From NCBI RefSeq assembly GCF_021432765.1, contig NZ_CP058908.1, forward strand, positions 2,938,001 through 3,002,000: 64,000 nucleotides of DNA. Direction: 5' to 3'. A model generated the notes under the pieces. That model was not told the DNA's origin, made no database searches, and saw only the letters and a list, made by a program, of their open reading frames with translations. Below are positions 45,626 through 54,672 of the stretch, piece after piece. The stretch's first letter is position 1. Each line of letters begins with the position of its first letter. A program made the translations under genes and the position numbers. Source of the stretch: Pseudomonas phenolilytica (GTDB lineage: Bacteria; Pseudomonadota; Gammaproteobacteria; Pseudomonadales; Pseudomonadaceae).

Positions 45626-47014
45626 ATGGACCAAACGCCGAGCTTCAACCGCGCCCTGGTCGAGAAATATGACCGCCCGGGTCCGCGCTACACCTCGTAT
45701 CCCACCGCGCCGCAGTTTCACCAGGCCTTCGCCGCCGACGACTACCGCAACGCCGCGCGCGCCAGCAACGAGGCGCCTACGCCCAAGCCCCTGTCGGTGT
45801 ACATCCACATCCCGTTCTGCAAGAGCCTGTGCTACTACTGCGCCTGCAACAAGATCATCACCCACAAGACCGAGCGCGCCGTCGAGTATCTCGAATACCT
45901 CAAGCGCGAGATCGCCATGCAGGCCGCGCTGTTCGATCGCTCGCGCAAGCTGACCCAGCTGCACCTGGGCGGCGGCACGCCGACCTATTTCACCAGCGAG
46001 CAACTGGCCGACCTGATGGCGACGCTGCACCAGGCGTTCAACATGGACGACAGCGACGATCACGAGTTTTCGCTGGAAGTCGACCCGCGCACCGTCACCC
46101 CGGAGCAGATCCACACACTGCGCAAACTGGGCTTCAATCGCTTGAGCTTCGGCGTGCAGGACTTCGATGCCCGCGTGCAGGCCGCAGTCAACCGCATCCA
46201 GACCGAGGAGCAGACCCGCGAGCTGGTACAGGCCGCGCGTGATGCGCAGTTCAAGTCGGTCAGCGTCGATCTGATCTACGGCCTGCCGCTGCAGACCGTG
46301 GAAAGTTTCAACACCACGCTGAACAAGATCATCGACATCCGCCCGGATCGCATCGCTGCCTACAGCTACGCGCACCTGCCGGACCTGGTGCGCGCGCAGA
46401 AGCTGATCCGCCCAGAAGACATGCCGCCGCCCGAGCGCAAGCTGGAGTTGCTGGAGCTGACCATCCAGCGCCTGACCGCGGCTGGCTACGTCTACATCGG
46501 CATGGACCACTTCTCGCTGCCGGATGACGAACTGACCCTCGCACGCGCCAATGGCACGCTGCAGCGCAATTTTCAGGGCTATTCGACCCATGCCGACTGC
46601 GACCTGATCGGTCTCGGCATTTCCTCGATCGGCAAGGTCGGCGACAGCTACAGCCAGAACGTCAAGGAGCTTTCGCAGTACTACGCGCGTCTGAACGAGG
46701 GCATCCTGCCGGTGCAGCGCGGCTACCAGCTCAGCGCCGACGACCGACTGCGCCGCGACGTGATCATCTCGCTGATGTGCCACGGTCGCATTGATTACGC
46801 GGCGATCGAGCGCAAGCATGGCATCCACTTCCGCGAATACTTCGCCGATTCGCTGGCCCAGCTGGCCGAGCATGTCGCCGATGGCCTGGTGGAATTGCGT
46901 GACGACGCATTGATCCTGCTGCCGCAAGGGCAGCTGATGATGCGCAACGTCGCCATGGCCTTCGACGCCTACCTCGGCGGCGAGCAGCGCGGACGTTTCT
47001 CGCGCACCGTCTGA
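45626..47014 (+). CDS. hemN: Oxygen-independent coproporphyrinogen III oxidase
   Basis: The 462-residue radical SAM enzyme has the cluster motif with Cys65, Cys69, Cys72 and Cys74 (HIPFCKSLCYYCACNK). It also has YDRPGPRYTSYPTAPQF near the N terminus, LHLGGGTPTYF, the RLSFGVQDFD segment and a C-terminal HemN domain. It decarboxylates coproporphyrinogen III without oxygen, needed for haem under microaerobic or denitrifying growth. ATG at 45626 is preceded by AAGGTG; a GTG at 45614 is in frame but overlaps that ribosome site. The usual Anr control box is not clear upstream. Confidence 0.95.
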   Translation: MDQTPSFNRALVEKYDRPGPRYTSYPTAPQFHQAFAADDYRNAARASNEAPTPKPLSVYIHIPFCKSLCYYCACNKIITHKTERAVEYLEYLKREIAMQAALFDRSRKLTQLHLGGGTPTYFTSEQLADLMATLHQAFNMDDSDDHEFSLEVDPRTVTPEQIHTLRKLGFNRLSFGVQDFDARVQAAVNRIQTEEQTRELVQAARDAQFKSVSVDLIYGLPLQTVESFNTTLNKIIDIRPDRIAAYSYAHLPDLVRAQKLIRPEDMPPPERKLELLELTIQRLTAAGYVYIGMDHFSLPDDELTLARANGTLQRNFQGYSTHADCDLIGLGISSIGKVGDSYSQNVKELSQYYARLNEGILPVQRGYQLSADDRLRRDVIISLMCHGRIDYAAIERKHGIHFREYFADSLAQLAEHVADGLVELRDDALILLPQGQLMMRNVAMAFDAYLGGEQRGRFSRTV

Positions 47015-47023
47015 GTCCTGTGC

Positions 47024-47049
47024 ACGAAGCGGGCGTCTGCCCGCTTCGT
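47024..47049 (+). terminator. Hairpin terminator after hemN
   Basis: ACGAAGCGGGC (47024-47034) pairs perfectly with GCCCGCTTCGT (47039-47049) around GTCT. It is followed by CTCTCC, so the U tract is poor. Confidence 0.65.
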
Positions 47050-47147
47050 CTCTCCGCCGATCGTTCCGGCGTTGCCAAAACACGTCATAACTGGATAAAT
47101 AGCCAGTCTTAAGCCGGGCGCCTCCGCCCCGTGTGAGCAGACGTGCG

Positions 47148-48794
47148 ATGCGCCAGCCTCTGGAAAATCCCTTCTACTACCTCGACAACTTCGAGCGCGT
47201 GCTTGCCTGGGTCGGTCAGCATCACGGCGACCTGCTGGACGAGGACGAGCGTGCCTTTCTGGACGCTTTCCCTCAGTTGCCGCGGCCCTCGCGGGCGCTG
47301 CTGGTGCGCATGGTGATGCGCAAGGGCGAACTGTTTCGTGCGAGCAAGCTGCGCTACACCGAGATCGGCTGCGCGTTGCAGGCGAGCGAACCGCTGATTG
47401 CGCGCGGCTGGGTCGATCCCGTGCCGGCGCTGGCTCTGGAGCAGCTGTTTGCGTTGCTCAAGAAGGACGAACTGTTACAGGTCTTCGATTCCGCCGCCGG
47501 ACGGCGTATGCGCAAACCCGAGCTGCTGGACTGTCTGCGCGCCAGCCATGCCAGCGCGCAGACGCTGCACCAATGGCATCCCGCACTGGATGACCGGATC
47601 TTCGCCTTACGCATCAGCGCATTCAGCGAACGTCTGCGGTTGATGTTCTTCGGCAACGCCCATCAGGACTGGTCGGAATTCGTCCTGGCCGACCTCGGCA
47701 TCCATCGCTACGAGCAGGTGCCCTTCTCGCCCGCCTCACGGGCCTTCGCCAGTCGCGCGGAGGTGGATGCCTACCTGCACATGCAGCATTGCCGCGAACG
47801 CTTCGATGCCAGCGAGCCGCTGGCGGAGCTGCTCGCCGATGTCCCCGCGCAGGCCTTCGCCAATCCCTGGCTGGAGAGTCGGCGCGGAAAATTGCTCCTG
47901 CGCATCGGCCAGCAGCTGGAACGCCAGGGCGCATTCGAGCAAGCGCTGCGCGTCCATGCGGGCAACGGCTATCCCGGTGCGCGCGAGCGGGCCATTCGCG
48001 TGCTCGAACGTTGCGGGCAGCCGGAGGCCGCGCTGACGCTCGCATTGCAAGCCGCCGCCGCACCGGAATCCGAGAACGAAGCCCAGCAACTGGCGCGCAT
48101 CCTGCCGCGCCTGCAGCGCAGCCTCGGCTTGCAGCCTGCAGCGCAACGGCGTTCGGCGACGGTGGAGCGCATCGACCTGCTGCTGCCGCACCCGGCGGGT
48201 GCCGTCCGTGTGGAGCAGGCGGTGCGCGTCCACCTGAGCACTAGCGACGCGCCCGTGCATTACGTGGAAAACACCCTGCTCGGTTCGCTGTTCGGCTTGC
48301 TGTGCTGGGACGCGCTGTTCGCGCCGCTGCCGGGCGCGTTCTTCCATCCGTTCCATTGGGCGCCGGCGGACCTCGAGCGCGCCGATTTCCATCAGCGTCG
48401 CGCCGAGCTGTTCGGCGGCTGTCTTGCTCATCTGGATGGTGACGGCTATCGCGAGTGCATCCACCGCGCCTTCCGCGCGAAGTACGGCATCCACAACGCC
48501 TTCGTCAGCTGGGGCATGCTCGATGAGGCGCTGCTGCAGCAGGCGTTGGACTGTCTGCCGGCCGCGCACCTCAAGCTGATCTTCCAACGCATGCTCGCCG
48601 ACATCGGCAGCAATCGCAGCGGTCTGCCCGACCTGATCCAGTTCTGGCCGGCCGAGCGGCGCTACCGGATGATCGAAGTCAAAGGCCCTGGCGACCGCCT
48701 GCAGGACAACCAGCTGCGCTGGCTGGCCTTCGCCGATGAGCACGGCCTGCCGCTCAGCGTGTGCTACGTGCAGTGGGCGGAAAGCGCAGCGTGA
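47148..48794 (+). CDS. FAN1-type VRR-NUC nuclease
   Basis: The 548-residue protein ends in a VRR-NUC domain (about residues 440-545). Its PD-(D/E)xK residues are Asp495 (SGLPDLIQFW), Glu510 and Lys512 (RMIEVKGPGD) and Gln519 (DRLQDNQLRWL), all intact. The rest matches bacterial FAN1: an N-terminal SAP-like region (LLVRMVMRKGELFRASKLRY) and a helical TPR-like middle. FAN1 cuts 5' flaps and unhooks DNA interstrand crosslinks; a Pseudomonas homologue has a known structure. ATG at 47148 was preferred over GTG at 47133, but neither has a strong ribosome site. Its TGA overlaps the helicase GTG by 4 bases. Confidence 0.88.
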   Translation: MRQPLENPFYYLDNFERVLAWVGQHHGDLLDEDERAFLDAFPQLPRPSRALLVRMVMRKGELFRASKLRYTEIGCALQASEPLIARGWVDPVPALALEQLFALLKKDELLQVFDSAAGRRMRKPELLDCLRASHASAQTLHQWHPALDDRIFALRISAFSERLRLMFFGNAHQDWSEFVLADLGIHRYEQVPFSPASRAFASRAEVDAYLHMQHCRERFDASEPLAELLADVPAQAFANPWLESRRGKLLLRIGQQLERQGAFEQALRVHAGNGYPGARERAIRVLERCGQPEAALTLALQAAAAPESENEAQQLARILPRLQRSLGLQPAAQRRSATVERIDLLLPHPAGAVRVEQAVRVHLSTSDAPVHYVENTLLGSLFGLLCWDALFAPLPGAFFHPFHWAPADLERADFHQRRAELFGGCLAHLDGDGYRECIHRAFRAKYGIHNAFVSWGMLDEALLQQALDCLPAAHLKLIFQRMLADIGSNRSGLPDLIQFWPAERRYRMIEVKGPGDRLQDNQLRWLAFADEHGLPLSVCYVQWAESAA

Positions 48795-51052
48795 ACTATC
48801 GGATTGCCGTGCGGGCACTCTGCGAGTTCACCGCCAAGCAGGGCGATCTGGACTTACGCTTCACGCCCTCGCCCACCGCGCTGGAAGGCATCGCCGGTCA
48901 CGCTCAGGTCACCGCCCGCCGGGGCGCGGGCTACGAGCGCGAAGTCGCCCTGGAAGGCACCTACGGTACGCTTACCGTGCGCGGCCGGGCCGATGGCTAC
49001 GATCCGCAGCGCAACCGTCTGGAGGAGATCAAGACGTTCCGCGGCGACCTCTCCCGCCAGCCGGCCAACCATCGCCTGCTGCATTGGGCGCAAGCCAAGG
49101 TCTACGGCTGGCTGCTCTGCCAAACGCGGGGACTGGCGGAAATCGAGCTGGCGCTGGTGTATTTCGACGTGCTCAGCCAGAAGGAAACGCTGCTGATCGA
49201 ACGCCATCGTGCTGACGAACTGCGCCAGTTCTTCGAGGCCCAGTGCATGCGCTTCCTCGCCTGGGCCGAGCAGGAACTGGCCCACCGCGCGCAGCGCGAT
49301 CTGGCGTTACATGCGCTGAAATTCCCCTATGGTGAATTCCGCCAGGGCCAGCGTCAGCTAGCCGAAGCGACATACAAGGCCGCCTGCACCGGCACCGTGT
49401 TGATGGCGCAGGCCCCGACCGGCATCGGCAAGACGCTGGGCACGTTGTTCCCGCTGCTCAAGGCGATGCCAGGCCAGCAGCTGGACAAGCTGTTCTTCCT
49501 TGCCGCCAAGACCTCGGGGCGACGCCTGGCGCTGGACGCACTGCAGACGTTGCAGCGCACTGGCGCGGACGAGGTGCGCGTGCTGGAGCTCATTGCCCGC
49601 GACAAGGCCTGCGAGCATCCGGACAAGGCCTGCCACGGCGAGTCCTGTCCGCTGGCGCGCGGCTTCTATGACCGGCTGCCGGTGGCGCGACAAGCCGCGC
49701 TGGCGCACCCGCAGCTGGATCAGACGACGCTGCGCGAGGTGGCGCTGGCGCACGATGTCTGTCCTTACTACCTCAGCCAGGAAATGGCGCGCTGGGCTGA
49801 CGTGGTGATCGGCGATTACAACTACTACTTCGACGTCAGCGCGCTGCTCCACGGGCTGACGCTGACCAATCAGTGGCGTGCCTGCGTGCTGGTGGATGAA
49901 GCGCACAACCTCCTCGAGCGCGCTCGGAGCATGTACAGCGCCGAGTTGGATCAACGAGATTTCAAAGGCTTGCGAGCCAAAGCTCCTGCAAAACTGCACA
50001 AATCGCTCAGCCGTATTCAGCGCTGTTGGAACGAGCTGCACCGCGACCAGACCGGCGAGTATCGCGTGCTGGCGGAACTGCCGCAAAAGCTGATCGGCGC
50101 GCTGCAGCAACTGGTTAGCGCCGTTACCGATTACCTGGGCGAGAACCCCACCGGGGTGGACGCCGCCATACTCAACGCCTACTTCCAGGCCATGCATCTG
50201 TGCCGGATGGCTGAACTGTTCGGCGAGCACTCGCTGGTCGATTGCACATTACTGCCCGCGGGCGGTTCGGCTCGTGGCAAGGCTTCGCGGTTGTGCCTGC
50301 GCAATGTGATCCCGGCGCCGTTCCTCGCGCCGCGGCTGGCGCAGGCGCGCGCCTGCGTGCTGTTTTCCGCCACGCTCAGCCCGCGTCGGTTCTACGCCGA
50401 CACCCTGGGGGTGCCGACCAGCAGTGTCTGGATCGACGTGGACTCGCCGTTTCGTGGTGAGCAGCTGCAGGTGCAGCTGGCGCGGCATATCTCCACCCGC
50501 TACCAGGACCGCGAGCGTTCCCTGGCGCCGATCGTTGCGCTGCTGGCTGAGCAGTATCGTCGGCGGCCGGGCAATTACCTGGCGTTCTTCAGCAGCTTCG
50601 ACTACCTGCATCAGGTCGCCGCGCTGCTCGCCGAATGCCATCCCGACGTGCCGATCTGGCAGCAAACCCGCGGCATGCAGGAGAGCGCCCGCGAGGCTTT
50701 TCTTGCGCGCTTCGAGGCGAACGGACGTGGTATCGGCTTCGCCGTGCTCGGCGGTGCGTTCGCCGAAGGCATCGACCTGCCGGGCAATCGGCTGATCGGC
50801 GCGTTCGTCGCGACCCTTGGTCTGCCACAGGTCAACCCGGTCAACGAACAGCTCAAGGCGCGTATGGAGGCGGTATTCGGCAACGGCTATGACTACACCT
50901 ATCTCTACCCCGGCCTGCAGAAGGTGGTGCAGGCTGCCGGTCGAGTGATTCGCACCACCCAGGACGAAGGCGTCATCCACCTGATCGACGATCGTTTTGC
51001 CCGCACACAGGTACGCCGCCTGTTGCCGTCGTGGTGGGAAATCGGCAGATAA
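48791..51052 (+). CDS. Cas4-like nuclease fused to a DinG/XPD-type iron-sulfur helicase
   Basis: The 753-residue protein starts at GTG overlapping the FAN1 stop. Residues 1-170 look like a Cas4/RecB PD-(D/E)xK nuclease: Asp68 (GRADGYD), Glu79-Ile-Lys81 (LEEIKTF) and Gln101 (HWAQAKVYGWLL). The superfamily 2 helicase follows, with Walker A Lys214 (APTGIGKT) and DEAH at 369-372 (LVDEAHNLLERA). Four cysteines between them (274, 281, 286, 324) fit the 4Fe-4S cluster of XPD/DinG helicases. Motifs VLFSATLSP, GAFAEGIDLPG and QAAGRVIRTTQDEG complete the set. Together with FAN1 it suggests an unwinding-and-cutting repair machine; this is inference. Confidence 0.85.
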   Translation: MNYRIAVRALCEFTAKQGDLDLRFTPSPTALEGIAGHAQVTARRGAGYEREVALEGTYGTLTVRGRADGYDPQRNRLEEIKTFRGDLSRQPANHRLLHWAQAKVYGWLLCQTRGLAEIELALVYFDVLSQKETLLIERHRADELRQFFEAQCMRFLAWAEQELAHRAQRDLALHALKFPYGEFRQGQRQLAEATYKAACTGTVLMAQAPTGIGKTLGTLFPLLKAMPGQQLDKLFFLAAKTSGRRLALDALQTLQRTGADEVRVLELIARDKACEHPDKACHGESCPLARGFYDRLPVARQAALAHPQLDQTTLREVALAHDVCPYYLSQEMARWADVVIGDYNYYFDVSALLHGLTLTNQWRACVLVDEAHNLLERARSMYSAELDQRDFKGLRAKAPAKLHKSLSRIQRCWNELHRDQTGEYRVLAELPQKLIGALQQLVSAVTDYLGENPTGVDAAILNAYFQAMHLCRMAELFGEHSLVDCTLLPAGGSARGKASRLCLRNVIPAPFLAPRLAQARACVLFSATLSPRRFYADTLGVPTSSVWIDVDSPFRGEQLQVQLARHISTRYQDRERSLAPIVALLAEQYRRRPGNYLAFFSSFDYLHQVAALLAECHPDVPIWQQTRGMQESAREAFLARFEANGRGIGFAVLGGAFAEGIDLPGNRLIGAFVATLGLPQVNPVNEQLKARMEAVFGNGYDYTYLYPGLQKVVQAAGRVIRTTQDEGVIHLIDDRFARTQVRRLLPSWWEIGR

Positions 51053-51206
51053 AGCTGCTGCTAGATATGAAGTTTCACATCAAGATAACGGCATAACATA
51101 TTGAGTTAACGACTAATAGTTTTCGGCTATTCCTGCGGATCGTAAACGCATAGGCCGTCGGGGGATCGCTTCTATACTCGAATCGAACCCATCGGAGGAT
51201 ACCGCC

Positions 51207-51452
51207 ATGCGTCGCCTTATCAGTTTCACCGTTGCCGCTCTCTTCAGTGCCCCGCTCTGGGCCATGCATTGTCCGATGGACATGGCCAAGATCGACGAAC
51301 AGCTCGCCGCCAATCCGCCCAGCGACGCTACCACCCTCGAACGCGTCAAGCAGTTGCGCGCCGAGGGCGAGCAACTGCACAACGCCGGCGATCACGCCCA
51401 GTCGGTCAAAGTGCTCGGCGAAGCGCTCGACCTGCTGGGCGTCAAATCCTGA
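51207..51452 (+). CDS. Small exported protein of unknown function
   Basis: The 81-residue protein has a signal peptide (MRRLISFTVAALFSAPLWAM) and a short helical mature part (AKIDEQLAANPPSDATTLER, VKQLRAEGEQLHNAGDHAQS). The second half resembles a single TPR-like helical hairpin. No function is known to me. GGAGG precedes the ATG at 8-base spacing. TATACT at 51173 may be its -10 box. Confidence 0.75.
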   Translation: MRRLISFTVAALFSAPLWAMHCPMDMAKIDEQLAANPPSDATTLERVKQLRAEGEQLHNAGDHAQSVKVLGEALDLLGVKS

Positions 51453-51459
51453 GCCGCAA

Positions 51460-51487
51460 GCGCCCTGGCAATTACTTGCCGGGGCGC
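51460..51487. terminator. Terminator-like hairpin between convergent genes
   Basis: A 12-base stem (51460-51471 with 51476-51487, one G-U pair) with a TTAC loop lies between the small exported protein and ssuF. Confidence 0.6.
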
Positions 51488-51491
51488 ACTC

Positions 51492-51707
51492 TCACAGCTT
51501 GGCGATCGACACTTCGGTCGATTTGACAAACGCGATCACCTCGCTGCCGATCCCAAGCTCCAGCTCGCGCACCGAGCGCGTGGTGATCACTGAGGTGACG
51601 ATGCCTGCCGCGGTCTGCACGTCGATTTCCGACAGCACGTCGCCCTGGACGATCTCGCGAATGGTGCCCCTGAATTGATTGCGTACGTTGATGGCCTTTA
51701 TGGTCAT
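51492..51707 (-). CDS. ssuF: SsuF-like molybdopterin-binding (TOBE/Mop) protein
   Basis: The 71-residue protein is a single Mop/TOBE domain: INVRNQFRGTIREIVQGDVL, SEIDVQTAAGIVTSVITTRS, GSEVIAFVKSTEVSIAKL. In Pseudomonas putida ssuF, a protein of this kind, closes the ssuEADCBF operon and is needed for growth on some sulfonates; here it is also last, 37 bases after ssuB. It may bind an oxyanion such as molybdate. Its mechanism is not established. Confidence 0.88.
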   Translation of the reverse strand: MTIKAINVRNQFRGTIREIVQGDVLSEIDVQTAAGIVTSVITTRSVRELELGIGSEVIAFVKSTEVSIAKL

Positions 51708-51744
51708 GGTGTTGCTCCGTCTGAGTAGTCGGGTTGGAGATGGG

Positions 51745-52560
51745 TCAGAGCGCCCAGCGCAGTTGCGTGGGCAAGGGTGAAACGGGTTCGGCCCGTGGCG
51801 GCAGTTCCGGCAGCGCGAGTACGCGGTTGAGCACCTGTTCTTCCAGCGCGGCGAGGCTGGCCGAGCCGCGATTGCGCGGGCGTCGGATATTCACGGCGAG
51901 ATCCAGGCCGATCTGGCCGTCCTCGATGAGAATCACCCGGTCCGCGATTGCCACCGCCTCGCTGACATCGTGAGTAACCAGCAACACGGTAAAACCGTGC
52001 CGCTGCCACAACCGCTCGATCAGCTGCTGCATCTCGATACGGGTCAGCGCGTCCAGCGCGCCGAGCGGCTCGTCGAGCAGCAGCAGGCGCGGCTGATGGA
52101 TCAGCGCGCGGGCCAGCGCCACACGCTGCTTCTGCCCGCCGGACAGTGCCGCGGGCCAGTCGTTGGCGCGCTCGGCGAGCCCTACCGCCGCCAGCGCATC
52201 GGCCGCTTGCGACCGCCAGTCGCCGCTCAGACCGAGGCCGACGTTGTCGATCACCCGCTTCCACGGCAACAGACGGGCGTCCTGGAACATCAGCCGAATG
52301 GCGTCGCGCGCGGTGCCAAGCGAGTCAGTGTCGGCGCCGAGCGAACCACGGCTGGGTTGTTCTAGCCCGGCCAGCAAGCGCAGCAGCGTGCTCTTGCCGC
52401 AACCGCTGCGCCCGACCACGGCGACGAACTGCCCGGCCGGAATCTGCAGATCGATGCCCCTGAGCACCTCGCGCTGGTCGAAGGCCTTGCCGACGCCCTC
52501 GATGGTCAACGGGATGCCGCCGGGCGCAGCGCTCTGCTGGATACGATGCAATGCGGTCAT
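51745..52560 (-). CDS. ssuB: Aliphatic sulfonate ABC transporter ATP-binding protein
   Basis: The 271-residue ATPase has Walker [11 protein letters not shown]-loop [11 protein letters not shown], signature [16 protein letters not shown], Walker [13 protein letters not shown] and the switch His in [15 protein letters not shown]. The length and C-terminal [16 protein letters not shown] fit SsuB. It energises SsuC for sulfonate import. ATG at 52560 overlaps the ssuC stop by 4 bases. Confidence 0.93.
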   Translation of the reverse strand: MTALHRIQQSAAPGGIPLTIEGVGKAFDQREVLRGIDLQIPAGQFVAVVGRSGCGKSTLLRLLAGLEQPSRGSLGADTDSLGTARDAIRLMFQDARLLPWKRVIDNVGLGLSGDWRSQAADALAAVGLAERANDWPAALSGGQKQRVALARALIHQPRLLLLDEPLGALDALTRIEMQQLIERLWQRHGFTVLLVTHDVSEAVAIADRVILIEDGQIGLDLAVNIRRPRNRGSASLAALEEQVLNRVLALPELPPRAEPVSPLPTQLRWAL

Positions 52561-53342
52561 TGCGCACCTGCCTTGGTCTGATAGGCCGGGTGCCAGCGCA
52601 GCCACGAGCGTTCCAGCGCGCGCGCCGCAAGGTCGGCCAGCTTGCCGAGCACGGCATAGAGCAGGATCGCCAGCACCACCACGTCGGTCTGCAGGAACTC
52701 GCGGGCGTTCATCGCCAGATAGCCGATACCGGCGCTCGCCGAGATGGTTTCGGCGACGATCAGCGTCAGCCACATGAAGCCGAGCGCGAAGCGCACGCCG
52801 ACCAGAATCGACGGCAGCGCGCCGGGCAGGATCACCTGGCGGAACAGCGCGAAGCCGGATAGCCCATAGCTGCGCGCCATTTCCACCAGCCCGGCATCGA
52901 CGCTGCGGATGCCGTGATAGGTGTTCAGGTAGATGGGGAACAGCGTGCCGAGCGCAACGAGGAAGATCTTTGCGCTCTCGTCGATGCCGAACCACAGGAT
53001 AACCAGCGGAATCAGCGCCAGATGCGGCACGTTGCGGATCATCTGTACCGAGCTGTCGAGCAGGCGCTCGCCCCAGTTCGACAGGCCGGTGATGAAGCCC
53101 AGCGCCAGGCCGATACCGCCGCCGATGGCGAAGCCGATGCCAGCGCGCCAACCGCTGATGGCCAGATGGGTCCAGAGATCGCCGCTGGCGATCAGCGTCC
53201 AGCCCGCCGCCACCACCGCGCTCGGTGCCGGCAGGATGCGCGTGGACAGCAACCCGAAGGCCACCGCGCCCTGCCAGGCCGCCAGTAACGCCAAAGGCAG
53301 CAGCCAGGGGGCCAGACGCTGGCCGAAAGAATGAAGGGTCAT
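52557..53342 (-). CDS. ssuC: Aliphatic sulfonate ABC transporter permease
   Basis: The 261-residue permease has six transmembrane segments and the ABC-permease EAA loop ([21 protein letters not shown], then [14 protein letters not shown]). It pairs with SsuB and SsuA. GGAG precedes ATG at 53342. Unlike the other ssu genes it is separated from its upstream neighbour, ssuD, by 115 bases that hold two hairpins. Confidence 0.93.
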   Translation of the reverse strand: MTLHSFGQRLAPWLLPLALLAAWQGAVAFGLLSTRILPAPSAVVAAGWTLIASGDLWTHLAISGWRAGIGFAIGGGIGLALGFITGLSNWGERLLDSSVQMIRNVPHLALIPLVILWFGIDESAKIFLVALGTLFPIYLNTYHGIRSVDAGLVEMARSYGLSGFALFRQVILPGALPSILVGVRFALGFMWLTLIVAETISASAGIGYLAMNAREFLQTDVVVLAILLYAVLGKLADLAARALERSWLRWHPAYQTKAGAQ

Positions 53343-53369
53343 AGTTTGCTCCGTTCTGCTCATGCACTT

Positions 53370-53446
53370 CGTAGGCTGGAAATCGCGCAATTCGCTTTTC
53401 CAGCGCCAGGTGGGAAAGACCTGCGGTCGTTTCCCACCCCACGTAG
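53370..53446. repeat. Double-hairpin repeat element in the ssuD-ssuC gap
   Basis: Two stem-loops are adjacent: GCTGGAAA (53375-53382) with TTTCCAGC (53397-53404), and GGTGGGAAA (53409-53417) with TTTCCCACC (53430-53438). The first begins CGTAGG and is about 75% identical by eye, in inverted orientation, to part of the element at 63647-63755. It is REP/BIME-like and may stabilise upstream mRNA. Confidence 0.6.
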
Positions 53447-53457
53447 TCCGTATCGAT

Positions 53458-54606
53458 TCAACTGGCCGCCGCGCTTTTGGGCAGGATGTCGCTGGAGATC
53501 ATTTCGCCGAACGGGCTGACATAGCCGCGGCTTTCCGGCCGCTGCGGCTGGGCGATATCCAGATGCGGGAACAGCAGCTCGGCGACGCGGTAGCTCTCCT
53601 CCAGATGCGGATAGCCGGAGAAGACGAACGTATCGATGCCCAGCTCGGCGTATTCCCGGACCCGCGCGGCCACGGTGGGGCCGTCGCCGACCAGTGCCGT
53701 GCCGGCACCGCCGCGCACCAGACCGACCCCGGCCCAGAGATTCGGCGCCACCACCAGCCGGTCCCTGCGCCCACCATGCAGCGCGGCCATGCGCTGCTGG
53801 CCGACCGAATCGAAGCGCGCCAGCGAGGCCTGCGCCTTGGCGATGGTGTCGTCGTCGAGATGGCTGATAAGCCGCTCGGCGGCGGCCCAGGCCTCGTCGT
53901 TGGTTTCGCGCACGATCACATGCAGGCGGATGCCGAACCGCACGGCGCGACCGTGCCGCGCGGCGCGTTTACGCACATCGGCGATCTTCTCGGCGACGGC
54001 GTCCAGCGGCTCGCCCCAGGTCAGATACAGCTCGACCTGCTCGGCCGCCAGCTCATGCGCGGCCTCGGACGAGCCGCCGAAGTACAGCGGCGGGCGCGGC
54101 TGCTGGATGGGCGGATAGAGCAGCTTGGCGCCCTTGACCTGAAGGTGCTTGCCGTCCAGGTCGACGGTCTCGCCCTCCAGCACGCGGCGCCAGATGCGCG
54201 TGAATTCGACGGCGGCCTCATAGCGTTCGGCGTGGCTCAGATTCAGCCCGTCGGCTGCCAGCTCGTCAGGGTCACCGCCGGTGACCAGATTGAACAGCGC
54301 ACGGCCGTTGGAAAGCCGGTCCAGGGTCGCCGCCTGCCGCGCTGCGACGGTCGGTGAGATGATTCCCGGACGCAGGGCGACGAGGAATTTCAGACGCTGC
54401 GTCACCGGGATCAGCGAGGCGGCGACCAGCCAGGAATCCTCGCAGGAGCGTCCGGTGGGGATCAGCACGCCACCGAAACCTAGGCGGTCGGCAGCCTGGG
54501 CGATCTGCGTGAGGTAGCCGTGGTCGACCGCGCGAGCGCCTTCCGCCGTGCCTAGGTAGTTACCGTCGCCGTGGGTCGGCAGGAACCAGAAGATGTTAAG
54601 ACTCAT
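53458..54606 (-). CDS. ssuD: FMNH2-dependent alkanesulfonate monooxygenase
   Basis: The 382-residue flavin-dependent monooxygenase of the bacterial luciferase family begins [20 protein letters not shown] and has [16 protein letters not shown] (active-site Cys), [13 protein letters not shown] and LPPLYFGG-type segments characteristic of SsuD. It cleaves the C-S bond of alkanesulfonates, giving sulfite and an aldehyde, using FMNH2 from SsuE. GGAG precedes the ATG. It lies 66 bases after ssuA. Confidence 0.95.
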   Translation of the reverse strand: MSLNIFWFLPTHGDGNYLGTAEGARAVDHGYLTQIAQAADRLGFGGVLIPTGRSCEDSWLVAASLIPVTQRLKFLVALRPGIISPTVAARQAATLDRLSNGRALFNLVTGGDPDELAADGLNLSHAERYEAAVEFTRIWRRVLEGETVDLDGKHLQVKGAKLLYPPIQQPRPPLYFGGSSEAAHELAAEQVELYLTWGEPLDAVAEKIADVRKRAARHGRAVRFGIRLHVIVRETNDEAWAAAERLISHLDDDTIAKAQASLARFDSVGQQRMAALHGGRRDRLVVAPNLWAGVGLVRGGAGTALVGDGPTVAARVREYAELGIDTFVFSGYPHLEESYRVAELLFPHLDIAQPQRPESRGYVSPFGEMISSDILPKSAAAS

Positions 54607-54672
54607 GGGAATGCTCCATATCCATTGGGGTGCGCGACGTCTGCGCCGCGCGAAAAACTCGGTGGAGATGTG

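Noticed and set aside
47148..51052. FAN1 and Cas4-DinG pair as a CRISPR-associated or confirmed antiphage system
   Set aside because: There is no CRISPR array, cas gene or defence neighbour; the housekeeping location beside hemN favours DNA repair.
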